Shown: one piece after another, positions 54,698 through 62,302 of the stretch | How the letters are laid out: each line of letters starts with the position of its first letter | Numbering within the stretch: the first letter of the stretch is position 1 | DNA from: Synechococcus sp. WH 8109 | GTDB taxonomy: Bacteria; Cyanobacteriota; Cyanobacteriia; PCC-6307; Cyanobiaceae | NCBI RefSeq assembly: GCF_000161795.2 | Contig: NZ_CP006882.1 | Location: 682,001 to 746,000, forward strand | Length of the DNA: 64,000 nucleotides | Direction of reading: 5' to 3' | Translations under genes and position numbers: made by a program | Notes under the pieces: model-generated | Seen by the model: only the letters and a program-made list of their open reading frames with translations | Told to the model about the DNA's origin: nothing | Databases searched by the model: none

Positions 54698-54865
54698 TCA
54701 AGCCTCCTCGACTGAATCATTGGCGTTTTGTTTGATTGCCTGTTGGCGTCGTCTTGATTCACAGTTCCGGCACTCCTGTTGATCCAAACCAAAGAAATTC
54801 AGAGGCTTGATTTCACCGCAGCTGATGCACTGACGCCCCTCTGCTGGGGGGGCTTCAAAGGCCAT
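54698..54865 (-). CDS. Zinc-ribbon-like microprotein, 55 aa
   Basis: Reads MAFEAPPAEGRQCISCGEIK with CISCGE and ECRNCESRR: two C-x2-C pairs 20 residues apart, a classical zinc ribbon layout. The basic tail (RRRQQAIKQ) suggests nucleic-acid binding. The start overlaps the 3' end of the neighbouring zinc-ribbon gene by about 11 bases. Confidence 0.65.
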   Translation of the reverse strand: MAFEAPPAEGRQCISCGEIKPLNFFGLDQQECRNCESRRRQQAIKQNANDSVEEA

Positions 54866-55016
54866 GGTGGTCACTCCTTGGTTTTGTCGGCGTTGGCTTG
54901 ATCCGTTCTGACAACGCCTGGGGAGACCGTAGACGCCTCTGTTTATGGCACTGGGGGCAGTCCCCTCTCAGGCTCGAGTGCATGTGACCACAGTGCGCAC
55001 AACAAATCAGTGCCAT
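54855..55016 (-). CDS. Second zinc-ribbon-like microprotein, 53 aa
   Basis: Reads MALICCAHCGHMHSSLRGDC: CCAHC and DCPQC form two C-x2-C pairs. A basic C-terminus (KQRRLRSP) and His-rich end (SDHHGL). Adjacent to and overlapping the other zinc ribbon gene, so probably cotranscribed; the two may work together or be tandem relatives. Confidence 0.6.
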   Translation of the reverse strand: MALICCAHCGHMHSSLRGDCPQCHKQRRLRSPQALSERIKPTPTKPRSDHHGL

Positions 55017-55106
55017 GGCTGTTGTTGCTGATGCACCAAGCTGATTGTTCAGATCGCATCAGGCATCGGTGTTTGTCCCTAGTCCGATCCCAAAGGTTGG
55101 CGGTGA

Positions 55107-55286
55107 TCAGGACTGATCAAAGATCTTTTGCAGGGCAGTTCGCTCGTTTTGAAGCGAATTTGCCCGCATGGGTTTGCCCAGCGGCCTTGGCTGCCGGGGT
55201 CGATTCAAAAAGACCTTGCTGAGCCACCAGAGCTGGAGCCCTACAAACGCCAGGGCGAGTAGTGCCAGTTCAGTTGCCCCCTGCAT
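55107..55286 (-). CDS. Membrane microprotein, 59 aa
   Basis: Reads MQGATELALLALAFVGLQLW followed by a positively charged cytoplasmic tail (LNRPRQPRPLGKPMRANS...). One transmembrane helix near the N-terminus. Its ATG overlaps the upstream gene's stop (TGATG). Confidence 0.55.
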   Translation of the reverse strand: MQGATELALLALAFVGLQLWWLSKVFLNRPRQPRPLGKPMRANSLQNERTALQKIFDQS

Positions 55287-55411
55287 CAGTAGTGCTTGCC
55301 GCGATTGTCTATCGCATCTGTTTTAAAGCACTCCAACTCTTCGGGTGTATGCAACGGGGGTTTCTCCCGTTTGCCAGCCCATCGCCGAAGCAGTTGCAGC
55401 AATCGTTTCAT
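55286..55411 (-). CDS. Basic microprotein, 41 aa
   Basis: Reads MKRLLQLLRRWAGKREKPPL then EELECFKTDAIDNRGKHY. Basic amphipathic N-terminus. A GAAGG ribosome binding site lies just upstream. It starts the run of four small minus-strand genes (55411 down to 54698). Confidence 0.5.
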   Translation of the reverse strand: MKRLLQLLRRWAGKREKPPLHTPEELECFKTDAIDNRGKHY

Positions 55412-55534
55412 CCTTCAATGTTGGCTCATCAAAGCCTTGAGCCATAAGGCTATGGCAATCCCGATTTCATTTGGCATCAAATTGGTTGATGCAATTGCCT
55501 CTAAGCTTGTCCGAACCAGAACAGTTTGTTAATC

Positions 55535-55750
55535 GTGACCTTTAAAGAGCTTGTGGCTAGTTTTAATCAACAAGGAACGACCTGGGTAGAGCTTTGTCTT
55601 GAAATCAGGTGTGAGAGCTGTTTTGCCTCGGTTTTTGATGAAGTGAACGAGCAAATGGGATCGTCAAGTGACGTACTTGCTCGGCTTGCCGATGAATTTC
55701 CCAATCACTACAAGAGTTATGCCAAGGAAAGGGGCCTGGTTCAGCCTTAA
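55535..55750 (+). CDS. Small hypothetical protein, 71 aa
   Basis: From GTG 55535 reads VTFKELVASFNQQGTTWVEL then a Cys pair (CESC) and NEQMGSSSDVLARLADEFP. The C-terminal helix region is regular. An alternative TTG at 55526 adds three residues. No family recognised. Confidence 0.5.
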   Translation: MTFKELVASFNQQGTTWVELCLEIRCESCFASVFDEVNEQMGSSSDVLARLADEFPNHYKSYAKERGLVQP

Positions 55751-55874
55751 CCAAGAGGTGTGAGAGAGGCAGTAGGTCGTGACACCACCCACCAAATCAA
55801 GCAACCACGCCCGAAGAGGTCTCCCTCTCACCTTCAAACCCTAGTTGTGGCTCGGGCCTCCGTCAGCCCCGGGT

Positions 55875-56120
55875 TCACCGAGAGGCTGCCAAGTTCGCTT
55901 TCGCTGCTTTCAGGGCTTCCTCGCAAGCAGCTCGGTCTTCGCTGTCGATATCACCCTGACTGCCGTTCAAGCGTGCTTCCAGGAAGGCGATCTCATCAAT
56001 CCAGTAGGCCCTGTCTTTGCCTTGTTGATCAGTCATGGGTTCGGAAATGATCCAGTCCATCGCACCTTTCATAGAGGAACGCGGCCCTTGCAGGTGGCCA
56101 CCCTTGTTCTGTTTGGTCAT
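55875..56120 (-). CDS. Small hypothetical protein, 81 aa
   Basis: Reads MTKQNKGGHLQGPRSSMKGA then a helical acidic part (DEIAFLEARLNGSQGDIDSEDRAACEEALKAAKANL). No family recognised. The regular helix and ATG start make it a good candidate. Confidence 0.55.
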   Translation of the reverse strand: MTKQNKGGHLQGPRSSMKGAMDWIISEPMTDQQGKDRAYWIDEIAFLEARLNGSQGDIDSEDRAACEEALKAAKANLAASR

Positions 56121-56156
56121 GGCTTCGGGCTTTTTCGCTGAGAGGACGCAGACTGG

Positions 56157-56372
56157 GTGAATCTGAACGTGGAGTGCATCGCCATCGACGAGACGTCTTC
56201 AGTTACCCCCATGACCGCTCTGATCATCGATGCCGATGGGCATCTGACTTACATGGGTGAAGACGGATGTCGCCGGCAAATTGTGGGTGATCCAGAGCTC
56301 TTGGCGCGTCTGCAACAGCTGCAGGGGAAGGACTGCGCTGATGTCGATGGCAATGGCGATTGGCAGCTGTAG
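56157..56372 (+). CDS. Small hypothetical protein, 71 aa
   Basis: From GTG 56157 reads VNLNVECIAIDETSSVTPMT. The C-terminal part (IIDADGHLTYMGEDGCRRQI...) is strand-rich. An alternative ATG at 56211 gives 53 residues. No family recognised. Confidence 0.5.
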   Translation: MNLNVECIAIDETSSVTPMTALIIDADGHLTYMGEDGCRRQIVGDPELLARLQQLQGKDCADVDGNGDWQL

Positions 56373-56496
56373 CTGGTCTCGCCAGATCTCCCAAGTTCAG
56401 TCCAAGGCTTCATTTGTCTTCGGGGCTGAATGAGTCTTTTGACCGATGGGCTGTTGTGCTTGATGTCCCTATGACGAGCAAAGCCATCTTGAAGTC

Positions 56497-56607
56497 ATGG
56501 ACACAATGTTTTTCGTTAGTGTGATCGCGGGCCTTCTGATCCTGCTGATTTTTGGTCTTGTTTCAGCTAAAGCCAAGATCAAGGCTGGCCGTAAAGAGAT
56601 CATCTGA
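56497..56607 (+). CDS. Membrane microprotein, 36 aa
   Basis: Reads MDTMFFVSVIAGLLILLIFG then SAKAKIKAGRKEII: one hydrophobic helix and a lysine-rich end, the classic single-pass microprotein shape. Too short for default gene calling. Confidence 0.5.
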   Translation: MDTMFFVSVIAGLLILLIFGLVSAKAKIKAGRKEII

Positions 56608-56832
56608 GCCACCAACGGCGCGGGTTTCATTACTGGCATGAGCCAGAAAAAACCTGGAGAGTGACGGCACCAGGGATGATTTCGTCACGAAGATGAAATC
56701 TCTGTAGATCAGTTCTGGACCTTTCCTTGGTGGTCGTCAGAGCTGGCAGTGATCTTTCGACTTGATCAATCTCCTCTTTTTGGCGTGTGCCAACGCCCTT
56801 GGATGGGGACAAAAGGGTGGTAGTTCAGAGCC

Positions 56833-57009
56833 CTAAACCCAATCATCTGAATACTTTGTCTTGGTTGCGCTCAGCTCGCGTATGTCTTTTGTGAGGTGCT
56901 GTGCTGCCCACATGCCTCTGACGACCTGGCAGACACCTTCTTGGTCGCAAACCCTGTAGTACTCGAAGCCCTCTGGAGCGGTGGTGAGTCTGGTATTGGT
57001 TCCTTTCAT
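56833..57009 (-). CDS. Small hypothetical protein, 58 aa
   Basis: Reads MKGTNTRLTTAPEGFEYYRV then CDQEGVCQVVRGMWAAQHLT. A Cys pair and aromatic-rich N-terminus. The ATG is at 57009. No family recognised. Confidence 0.5.
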   Translation of the reverse strand: MKGTNTRLTTAPEGFEYYRVCDQEGVCQVVRGMWAAQHLTKDIRELSATKTKYSDDWV

Positions 57010-57181
57010 GTTCTTGATCGCTGCTCATCCAACAGATAGGCAGCAAAATGAGTCCCGACTAGGCAAATCGAGACAAAGGGTTCCAATGGTTACAAATCCT
57101 TGGATGGCTTAACAGGCGGAATTTCAATTCAGACCCTTGGAGAGATGTGGGTGACCAGGTCAGCGTTGATCCAGTTGATAA

Positions 57182-57365
57182 CGCCGATGTCCACGCGACC
57201 ATCTCCGATCACTGGTCGTCGGTCGCACGTTTGGCATCCGCCGCATCACCACTGATCGATACGGTCGCACCGTTGCCGAGTTGTTCGTCGATGGCTCGAA
57301 CGTCCAGCAGCAGCTGGTCTCCACCGGCCATGCCGACATTTACCGGAAGTACGCACATCATGCGC
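57182..57365 (+). pseudogene. Staphylococcal nuclease-like (SNase) remnant
   Basis: One frame carries a typical SNase core stretch: RDHLRSLVVGRTF, then TTDRYGRTVAELFVDG and VQQQLVSTGHADIYRKYAHH. The normal N-terminal strands (IDGDTV..., IDAPE) are missing and a stop lies just before (about 57179). The next gene begins where the nuclease C-terminus would be. It is a truncated relic rather than a working nuclease. Confidence 0.65.
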
Positions 57366-57377
57366 CTGGAGTCGCTG

Positions 57378-57602
57378 ATGGATCAGTCATCTCTCATCGC
57401 AGCTTTGAACCGTGCTGCACGCGATGGCAACGCTGCAGAAACTCGTCGCCTTCAGGCCCTATGCGGCCCCGTTCCCGCTCAGGCGGCATACAAGTCCGCC
57501 CAACAAGAAATTGATGAGCTGCTGGGAGAAGAGTTATCCCTCGAAGCCCTACGGGCTCAGTTCCCCTGCTGCAGCGATAAGCCCTGGAGGATTGGCAGCT
57601 GA
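57378..57602 (+). CDS. Small hypothetical protein, 74 aa
   Basis: From ATG 57378 reads MDQSSLIAALNRAARDGNAA then ETRRLQALCGPVPAQ and a helical LLGEELSLEALRAQFP. Helical, with three Cys. The frame is open upstream (57360), but that part belongs to the SNase relic. Confidence 0.5.
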   Translation: MDQSSLIAALNRAARDGNAAETRRLQALCGPVPAQAAYKSAQQEIDELLGEELSLEALRAQFPCCSDKPWRIGS

Positions 57603-57694
57603 TCCACCGCGCCTAGAAATTAAGAAATAAGTTGAATAGGTTGCTATTAGTAGAGGCGTCTCTAGAGATAGAAATTAATTCAAGAGCTGCCTAC

Positions 57695-58006
57695 ATGTCT
57701 TCTCTATCAATTGTTATTAACCGTCTCTGCTTCAGATCTCTTTGGAAGTTGAACTGCATTGTCGTCTCGGTTGGCATGATGCTTATAGGCTTTGTTGTGG
57801 GGAGTTACGCATGGATCTCAGGTGCTGATATCGTCTCTATCAATGATCAATATGTGCATGGATTCACTGCTTTTATAACTGCGATTGGTCTTGCATTCTT
57901 TCTCAGTTTTTTCTTTGGAACGTTTTGGACAATTGCTCAATGGATTGGATTTGTCATTTATTCGCGCTTTAGACCCATTCGATTGCGTTACTATGAGGTA
58001 AATTAA
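57695..58006 (+). CDS. Two-helix membrane protein, 103 aa
   Basis: Starts at ATG 57695 (MSSLSIVINRLCFRSLWKLN). Two strong hydrophobic segments (VSVGMMLIGFVVGSYAWI and AFITAIGLAFFLSFFFGTFW), low GC. Upstream frame to 57632 is not protein-like. Membrane function unknown. Confidence 0.65.
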   Translation: MSSLSIVINRLCFRSLWKLNCIVVSVGMMLIGFVVGSYAWISGADIVSINDQYVHGFTAFITAIGLAFFLSFFFGTFWTIAQWIGFVIYSRFRPIRLRYYEVN

Positions 58007-58112
58007 TCTCAGAGAGGTATATAGAGTCTCATGAAGATTCTATTCGCATAGCGTAAGAGGAGTTAACTGTGAATAACCCAACCAAAGCTTTTAGACGAAT
58101 AGGGTTAAGGCT

Positions 58113-58220
58113 ATGCAAAAACCTTCCGAAAAAAGCAGGGGTGCAGCTCTTCTCGACGACCTCAAGTTCACAAAGTCTTGCGACCAGGCTGTGATTTGGC
58201 CACTTGGGGTTGATGACTAG
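58113..58220 (+). CDS. Possible microprotein, 35 aa
   Basis: Reads MQKPSEKSRGAALLDDLKFT, soluble. Weak: alternative frames exist in the same stretch. Confidence 0.25.
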   Translation: MQKPSEKSRGAALLDDLKFTKSCDQAVIWPLGVDD

Positions 58221-58235
58221 GTGCAACTCGCAGGC

Positions 58236-58343
58236 TCAACCCGCTTCAGGAGCCCAACCCACTTCCTTCTGACAGGTGGGTGCCCAGAGATTGCAGCGCT
58301 TCTTGAGGTGCTGAACCTGTTGCTTTCTTTGGGGGTCCACCAC
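58236..58343 (-). CDS. Possible small protein, 35 aa (paralog of 49643 gene end)
   Basis: From GTG 58343 reads VVDPQRKQQVQHLKKRCNLW then CQKEVGWAPEAG. Similar in pattern to the C-terminus of the gene at 49643-49855. The start is uncertain and no ribosome binding site stands out. Confidence 0.35.
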   Translation of the reverse strand: MVDPQRKQQVQHLKKRCNLWAPTCQKEVGWAPEAG

Positions 58344-58393
58344 TCGTCGCCTTGATTGGGACTTTGCGCAGGCGGTGTCGTGCCGAAGGCATG

Positions 58394-58422
58394 AAAAAAC
58401 CCGATGCCGCTTGGCACCGGGT
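58394..58422 (-). terminator. Terminator downstream of tRNA-Pro
   Basis: Stem ACCCGGTGCC / GGCATCGGGT with one G-T pair, loop AAGC, then six T on the minus strand. It lies 36 bp past the tRNA-Pro 3' end. Confidence 0.8.
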
Positions 58423-58457
58423 TGGCATGAGCGGTTTGGGAATCGCTCAGATTGCAG

Positions 58458-58531
58458 TCGGGGAGACAGGATTCGAACCTGCGGCATCTTGCTCCCAAAG
58501 CAAGCGCGCTACCAAACTGCGCCACTCCCCG
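58458..58531 (-). tRNA. tRNA-Pro (TGG)
   Basis: A 74-base cloverleaf on the minus strand: acceptor CGGGGAG/CTCCCCG, anticodon loop TTTGGGA giving TGG, T-arm CAGG TTCGAAT CCTG. Its 3' end faces the accessory region. Confidence 0.95.
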
Positions 58532-58544
58532 GCGCAAACAAAGA

Positions 58545-59696
58545 TTAGCGGTCAGCGTGCAGCTGTTCAGCGAGGTTGACGCCGCTGCTGATCGCTCCCT
58601 CCGCTCTGCCGAAGCCGGGCCCTGCGATCCAGTCGCCACAAAACCCCACGGCGCTGGTGGGGCACCACTGCAGCTCTTGTGGCAAGGGGTTGTTGAGAGG
58701 CCGTGAGGCGCCCCAGCGCATCACACCCAACGGGGTCGCTTGGTTCAACGTAGCTGAAACAACCGGCAGGGCTTGCAGCAGTTCGGGCAACAGCTCCAAC
58801 AGACGCTGTTGCTCCTGTGCCAGCAGGCACCGCTGGCTTTCGGGCGTGATTGCTTGCCCGGAATCCAAGCCATGCACCACAAGCCCCCAGCGACCATCGC
58901 TTTGCGGCTGCAGCACGAGGCGTTCCACTTTCCAGCGCGCTTTGGCGGCGTCGTTCAACCAGATCTGAGCAGGCAGCTCCTCAGCGTTGAGTGCGAGTAC
59001 GCCCAGATCCACCATCAGGTTCCAGCGCACCTCGGCTTGGCTGTGTTGCAGCAGGCTCAGTGCCTTGTCGAGGTCTTCATCCACGCCCTCTGCAACGGCT
59101 GTGCGCAGGGGGACGTCATCCCAGGCCAGCATCTTCAGTGAGCGGGGATGGGCCAGCAGGGTTCCACTGAGCACAAGGCGCTTGGCCCTGAGGCTCCAGC
59201 TTCGATCCTCGTTCTCAAGTAGCCAATGGTCCCGGCGTCGCTCCAACCAGCGCACACGCGTTTCGAACTGACGGCTCAGTTGCGCGAAGCCAGCAGTCTC
59301 GAGCAGCGCCTCGCAGATGCTGGCCATGCTGGGAACACCATGCCACCAGCCACCATTTGGCCAGGCGTCGGGGCTGTTGGCGGGTGATAACCCTGATTGG
59401 GCGTCGAGCGAGAGCACAGCTCGCTTGTCCCGCTGAAGAACACTCGCTGCCCGCAACGGCTCCAGCAGCGCGTTCATTTCATCTGGTATGGATTCACTGA
59501 GAGTCAAGCCCGGTGCTCCATGGTTGAGCAGCCAGACGCTTTGATCGCGTCTCCTGCGGGTTGCCATGCGTCCACCTGGCCCCCTGCCGGCTTCAATCAC
59601 AGCGATGTTGAGATCAGATCCCAGCTGCTGGAGCCGGCCAATCAGGCTGCAGCCAGCCAGTCCTGCACCGATAACGGCGAGATCAACCTCAGCCAC
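58545..59696 (-). CDS. Renalase-like FAD flavoprotein
   Basis: A 383-residue NAD(P)/FAD-dependent oxidoreductase of the renalase/amine-oxidase-like type. The FAD motif DLAVIGAGLAGCSLIGRLQQL is at the N-terminus, followed by the GxGGR pattern GRGPGGRMATRRRRD (about residue 40). The C-terminal FAD-binding GFCGDWIAGPGFGRAEGAISSG is typical. The substrate is unknown. The next minus-strand gene upstream is the 57-aa membrane protein, 24 bases away. Confidence 0.85.
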   Translation of the reverse strand: MAEVDLAVIGAGLAGCSLIGRLQQLGSDLNIAVIEAGRGPGGRMATRRRRDQSVWLLNHGAPGLTLSESIPDEMNALLEPLRAASVLQRDKRAVLSLDAQSGLSPANSPDAWPNGGWWHGVPSMASICEALLETAGFAQLSRQFETRVRWLERRRDHWLLENEDRSWSLRAKRLVLSGTLLAHPRSLKMLAWDDVPLRTAVAEGVDEDLDKALSLLQHSQAEVRWNLMVDLGVLALNAEELPAQIWLNDAAKARWKVERLVLQPQSDGRWGLVVHGLDSGQAITPESQRCLLAQEQQRLLELLPELLQALPVVSATLNQATPLGVMRWGASRPLNNPLPQELQWCPTSAVGFCGDWIAGPGFGRAEGAISSGVNLAEQLHADR

Positions 59697-59720
59697 CTTC
59701 GCTGAAGCGTCTGTCGCGGA

Positions 59721-59894
59721 TCACATCCAATAGCGCTCTGCGGCCACTCGAGAAAACAAACCACCTAGCAATGCCAGAAGAATCGTTACGCCAAAGAATG
59801 CGAAATACGCCATCTGAACTGTTGGCCTGATCAGAGATTCCAGGCTTTCTAACAGCCGCTCGGTCGTCGGCTCTGTTGAGTCACGAGACGACAT
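59721..59894 (-). CDS. Membrane microprotein, 57 aa
   Basis: From ATG 59894 reads MSSRDSTEPTTERLLESLES then one transmembrane helix (MAYFAFFGVTILLALLGGLF) and a basic-aromatic end (SRVAAERYWM). It lies between the tRNA-Lys and flavoprotein genes. Not recognised; short length hides it from gene callers. Confidence 0.55.
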   Translation of the reverse strand: MSSRDSTEPTTERLLESLESLIRPTVQMAYFAFFGVTILLALLGGLFSRVAAERYWM

Positions 59895-59906
59895 TAATTG
59901 AAGATA

Positions 59907-59978
59907 TGGGTCGCCTGAGATTCGAACTCAGGACCAGCCGGTTAAAAGCCGGATGCTCTACCGCTGAGCTAGCGACCC
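59907..59978 (-). tRNA. tRNA-Lys (TTT)
   Basis: A 72-base cloverleaf on the minus strand: acceptor GGGTCGC/GCGACCC, anticodon loop CTTTTAA giving TTT, T-arm CTGAG TTCGAAT CTCAG. Confidence 0.95.
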
Positions 59979-60057
59979 GTGCCCGCTTGGGCATGCCGTT
60001 TCGGCACCAAGTGAGGTTATCACTCAGGTCGCCGAGGAGACTGGTGGCTGCTGAACC

Positions 60058-60570
60058 ATGGCCATGACTGGCTCCAAGCCCTGGCCCGATCCCCAGATCG
60101 ATGCCAACGCCTGGGTTGCTGAATCCGCCGTCGTGATTGGAAATGTGCAGATGGCAGCGGGCAGCAGCCTCTGGCCCATGGCCGTTGCGCGCGGTGATCT
60201 CGAGCAGATCAGCATCGGTGCAGGCAGCAATGTTCAAGACGGTGCCGTGCTCCATGGGGATCCGGGACAGCCGGTTCGCCTCGGTGCCGATGTCACCTTG
60301 GGGCACAGGGCTGTCATCCATGGCGCCACGCTCGAGGATGGATGCCTGGTGGGAATTGGGGCCATCGTTCTCAATGGCGTCACCGTCGGTGCAGGCGCTC
60401 TGGTGGCTGCTGGATCTGTTGTCACCAAGGATGTGCCTCCCGGAACCCTGGTGATGGGCATGCCAGCTTCGGTGAAGCGGGAGTTGTCGCCTGAGGCGAT
60501 TGATGAACAGCGCTGCCATGCTCGGCGCTACGCGCAATTGGCGGCATCCCAAGCCCAGTTCAGGCCTTGA
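60058..60570 (+). CDS. Gamma-carbonic-anhydrase-family (left-handed beta helix) protein
   Basis: A 170-residue hexapeptide-repeat protein. The repeats run from about residue 15 to 145 (VIGNVQMAAGSSLWPMAVARGD...). His residues in VLHGDPG, TLGHRAVIHG are in the positions of the gamma-CA zinc ligands. The family includes carbonic anhydrases and CcmM-like domains; activity is inferred. ATG 60058 or 60064. It is plus-strand, right after tRNA-Lys, with no close partner upstream. Confidence 0.85.
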   Translation: MAMTGSKPWPDPQIDANAWVAESAVVIGNVQMAAGSSLWPMAVARGDLEQISIGAGSNVQDGAVLHGDPGQPVRLGADVTLGHRAVIHGATLEDGCLVGIGAIVLNGVTVGAGALVAAGSVVTKDVPPGTLVMGMPASVKRELSPEAIDEQRCHARRYAQLAASQAQFRP

Positions 60571-60672
60571 ACGCACTCCTTGATTGCTGCGAATTCGATC
60601 AGCTTTCAAGGAAGGTCGTGGGATCAACGAAGAAGTCCGTAAGATCGGCGACACAGATTTCCGTTTTCAAGA

Positions 60673-60885
60673 ATGGTCCGAGTTGCCATCGGTCTGGTCC
60701 TCATCCTGGTGATCGTCGGTTACTCGGCCTTCAGCGTGATCACCACGGGCCAGGTTCTGGGTATCGATGCCCGCCTGTTCCTTGTGGTTGCCCCGATCCT
60801 CGCTGCTGTCAGCTGGGCTGCTTTCAACATCGGCCGTGCGGCTGTGGGCCAGCTGCAGCTGATGCTGAAGCGCAGCCGCGCCTAA
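60673..60885 (+). CDS. psbY: PsbY-like protein with an extra N-terminal helix
   Basis: A 70-residue protein. Residues 31-70 (DARLFLVVAPILAAVSWAAF followed by NIGRAAVGQLQL...) match PsbY, a one-helix photosystem II subunit: compare the family core VLAPI...SWA.FNI...NQL. In front lies a second hydrophobic helix (VAIGLVLILVIVGYSAFSVI) from ATG 60673. No ATG is near the PsbY-like part. Whether the extension is real, cleaved or the true start is further down (for example a non-ATG codon) is open. Confidence 0.7.
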   Translation: MVRVAIGLVLILVIVGYSAFSVITTGQVLGIDARLFLVVAPILAAVSWAAFNIGRAAVGQLQLMLKRSRA

Positions 60886-60931
60886 TCAAGGCAAGCGAGC
60901 TTCGTAAGCTGAAGGCTGCTTATAAAGCTGG

Positions 60932-62302
60932 TTGTCTCAATCTCCCCATGTCACCGTTCTTGGTGCCGGTCTTGCCGGCACTGAGGCGGCTTGGCAGATC
61001 GCCCGTGCAGGGGTTGCGGTCACCCTGGTGGAGATGCGTCCGATTCGACGCTCCCCTGCACACCACAGCAGTGACTTTGCTGAACTCGTCTGCAGCAACA
61101 GCTTTGGCGCTCTGAGCAGCGACCGTGCTGCTGGCTTATTGCAAGAGGAGCTCCGCAGGCTTGGCTCTTTGGTGATCGGCACGGCCGATACCCACGCTGT
61201 GCCTGCCGGCGGAGCCTTGGCCGTTGATCGCGGTCGCTACAGCGCTGCCCTCACCGAGGCTCTCGACCAGCATCCCCTGGTCACGATTGAACGACGGGAG
61301 CAGCAAGCTCTACCGCCGGAGCATGTGATCACCGTTCTGGCGACGGGGCCGCTCACGAGTGAATCGTTGGCGGAGGATCTGCGCCAGTTCACCGGTCGTG
61401 CCGACTGCCACTTTTTTGATGCGGCAAGTCCGATCGTGCATGGGGACAGCATCGATCTGTCGGTGGCCTTCCTCGCCAGCCGCTACGACAAGGGGGATGC
61501 GGACTACATCAACTGTCCGATGGACAAGGAGCAGTACCTGGCCTTCCGCCAGGCCCTGCTGGAGGCGGAACAGGCTGAACTCAAAGACTTCGACAAAAAC
61601 GATGCCACCTTTTTTGAGGGTTGCTTGCCGATTGAGGAGTTGGCACGTCGTGGTGAAGACACCATGCGTTATGGCCCCCTGAAGCCGATCGGGCTCTGGG
61701 ATCCCCGTTGGGGTGATGTGAACGATCGCGATGTGCGCCGGGCCAAGCGCGCCTACGCCGTGGTGCAGCTGCGGCAGGAAGACAAGGACGGGCGCCTCTG
61801 GAATCTGGTGGGTTTCCAGACGAATCTCAAATGGGGTGAGCAGAAGCGAGTTCTGCAGATGATTCCTGGGCTAGGCCAGGCGGAATTCGTGCGCTTTGGG
61901 GTGATGCACCGCAACACCTTCCTGGAGTCGCCGCAGCTGCTGCAGCCCACCCTGCAGTTCCTCCAGCGCCCCAACCTCCTGGCAGCAGGCCAGATCACAG
62001 GCACCGAGGGCTATGCCGCCGCCGTGGCCGGTGGCTGGTTGGCCGGCACCAATGCGGCTCGGTTGGCCCTGGGCCTGGAGCCAATTGATCTGCCGGCCAC
62101 CTCCATGAGTGGAGCCCTCACTCATTTCGTCAGCGAGGCACCAACGGCCAAGTTCCAGCCGATGCCCCCCAATTTCGGTTTGTTGCCCGAGCTGCCAGAA
62201 CGTATTCGCGACAAGCGAGCGCGCTATGGCGCCTACCGGGATCGTGCCCTCCAGGATCTTGAGCCGATGCGGGCTCTCCAACCCCAGACAGTGACGGCAT
62301 GA
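60932..62302 (+). CDS. trmFO: tRNA (uracil-54) methyltransferase, folate/FAD-dependent
   Basis: A 456-residue enzyme that makes ribothymidine at position 54 of tRNA with methylenetetrahydrofolate and FADH2. The N-terminal GxGxxG ([13 protein letters not shown]), [38 protein letters not shown] and [22 protein letters not shown] are strong family markers. Start is TTG 60932 (LSQSPHVTV). The stop overlaps the CDF gene by four bases. Confidence 0.95.
   Translation: MSQSPHVTVLGAGLAGTEAAWQIARAGVAVTLVEMRPIRRSPAHHSSDFAELVCSNSFGALSSDRAAGLLQEELRRLGSLVIGTADTHAVPAGGALAVDRGRYSAALTEALDQHPLVTIERREQQALPPEHVITVLATGPLTSESLAEDLRQFTGRADCHFFDAASPIVHGDSIDLSVAFLASRYDKGDADYINCPMDKEQYLAFRQALLEAEQAELKDFDKNDATFFEGCLPIEELARRGEDTMRYGPLKPIGLWDPRWGDVNDRDVRRAKRAYAVVQLRQEDKDGRLWNLVGFQTNLKWGEQKRVLQMIPGLGQAEFVRFGVMHRNTFLESPQLLQPTLQFLQRPNLLAAGQITGTEGYAAAVAGGWLAGTNAARLALGLEPIDLPATSMSGALTHFVSEAPTAKFQPMPPNFGLLPELPERIRDKRARYGAYRDRALQDLEPMRALQPQTVTA

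Noticed and set aside
54560-54800. An 84-aa minus-strand frame (54538-54792)
   Set aside because: It overlaps the zinc-ribbon gene in another frame and lacks protein-like character; the two-Cys-pair frame is the better choice.
44354-58445. CRISPR array, integrase or transposase
   Set aside because: No regularly spaced direct repeats and no recombinase motif were found; the only repeats are the 296-bp and ~355-bp pairs.
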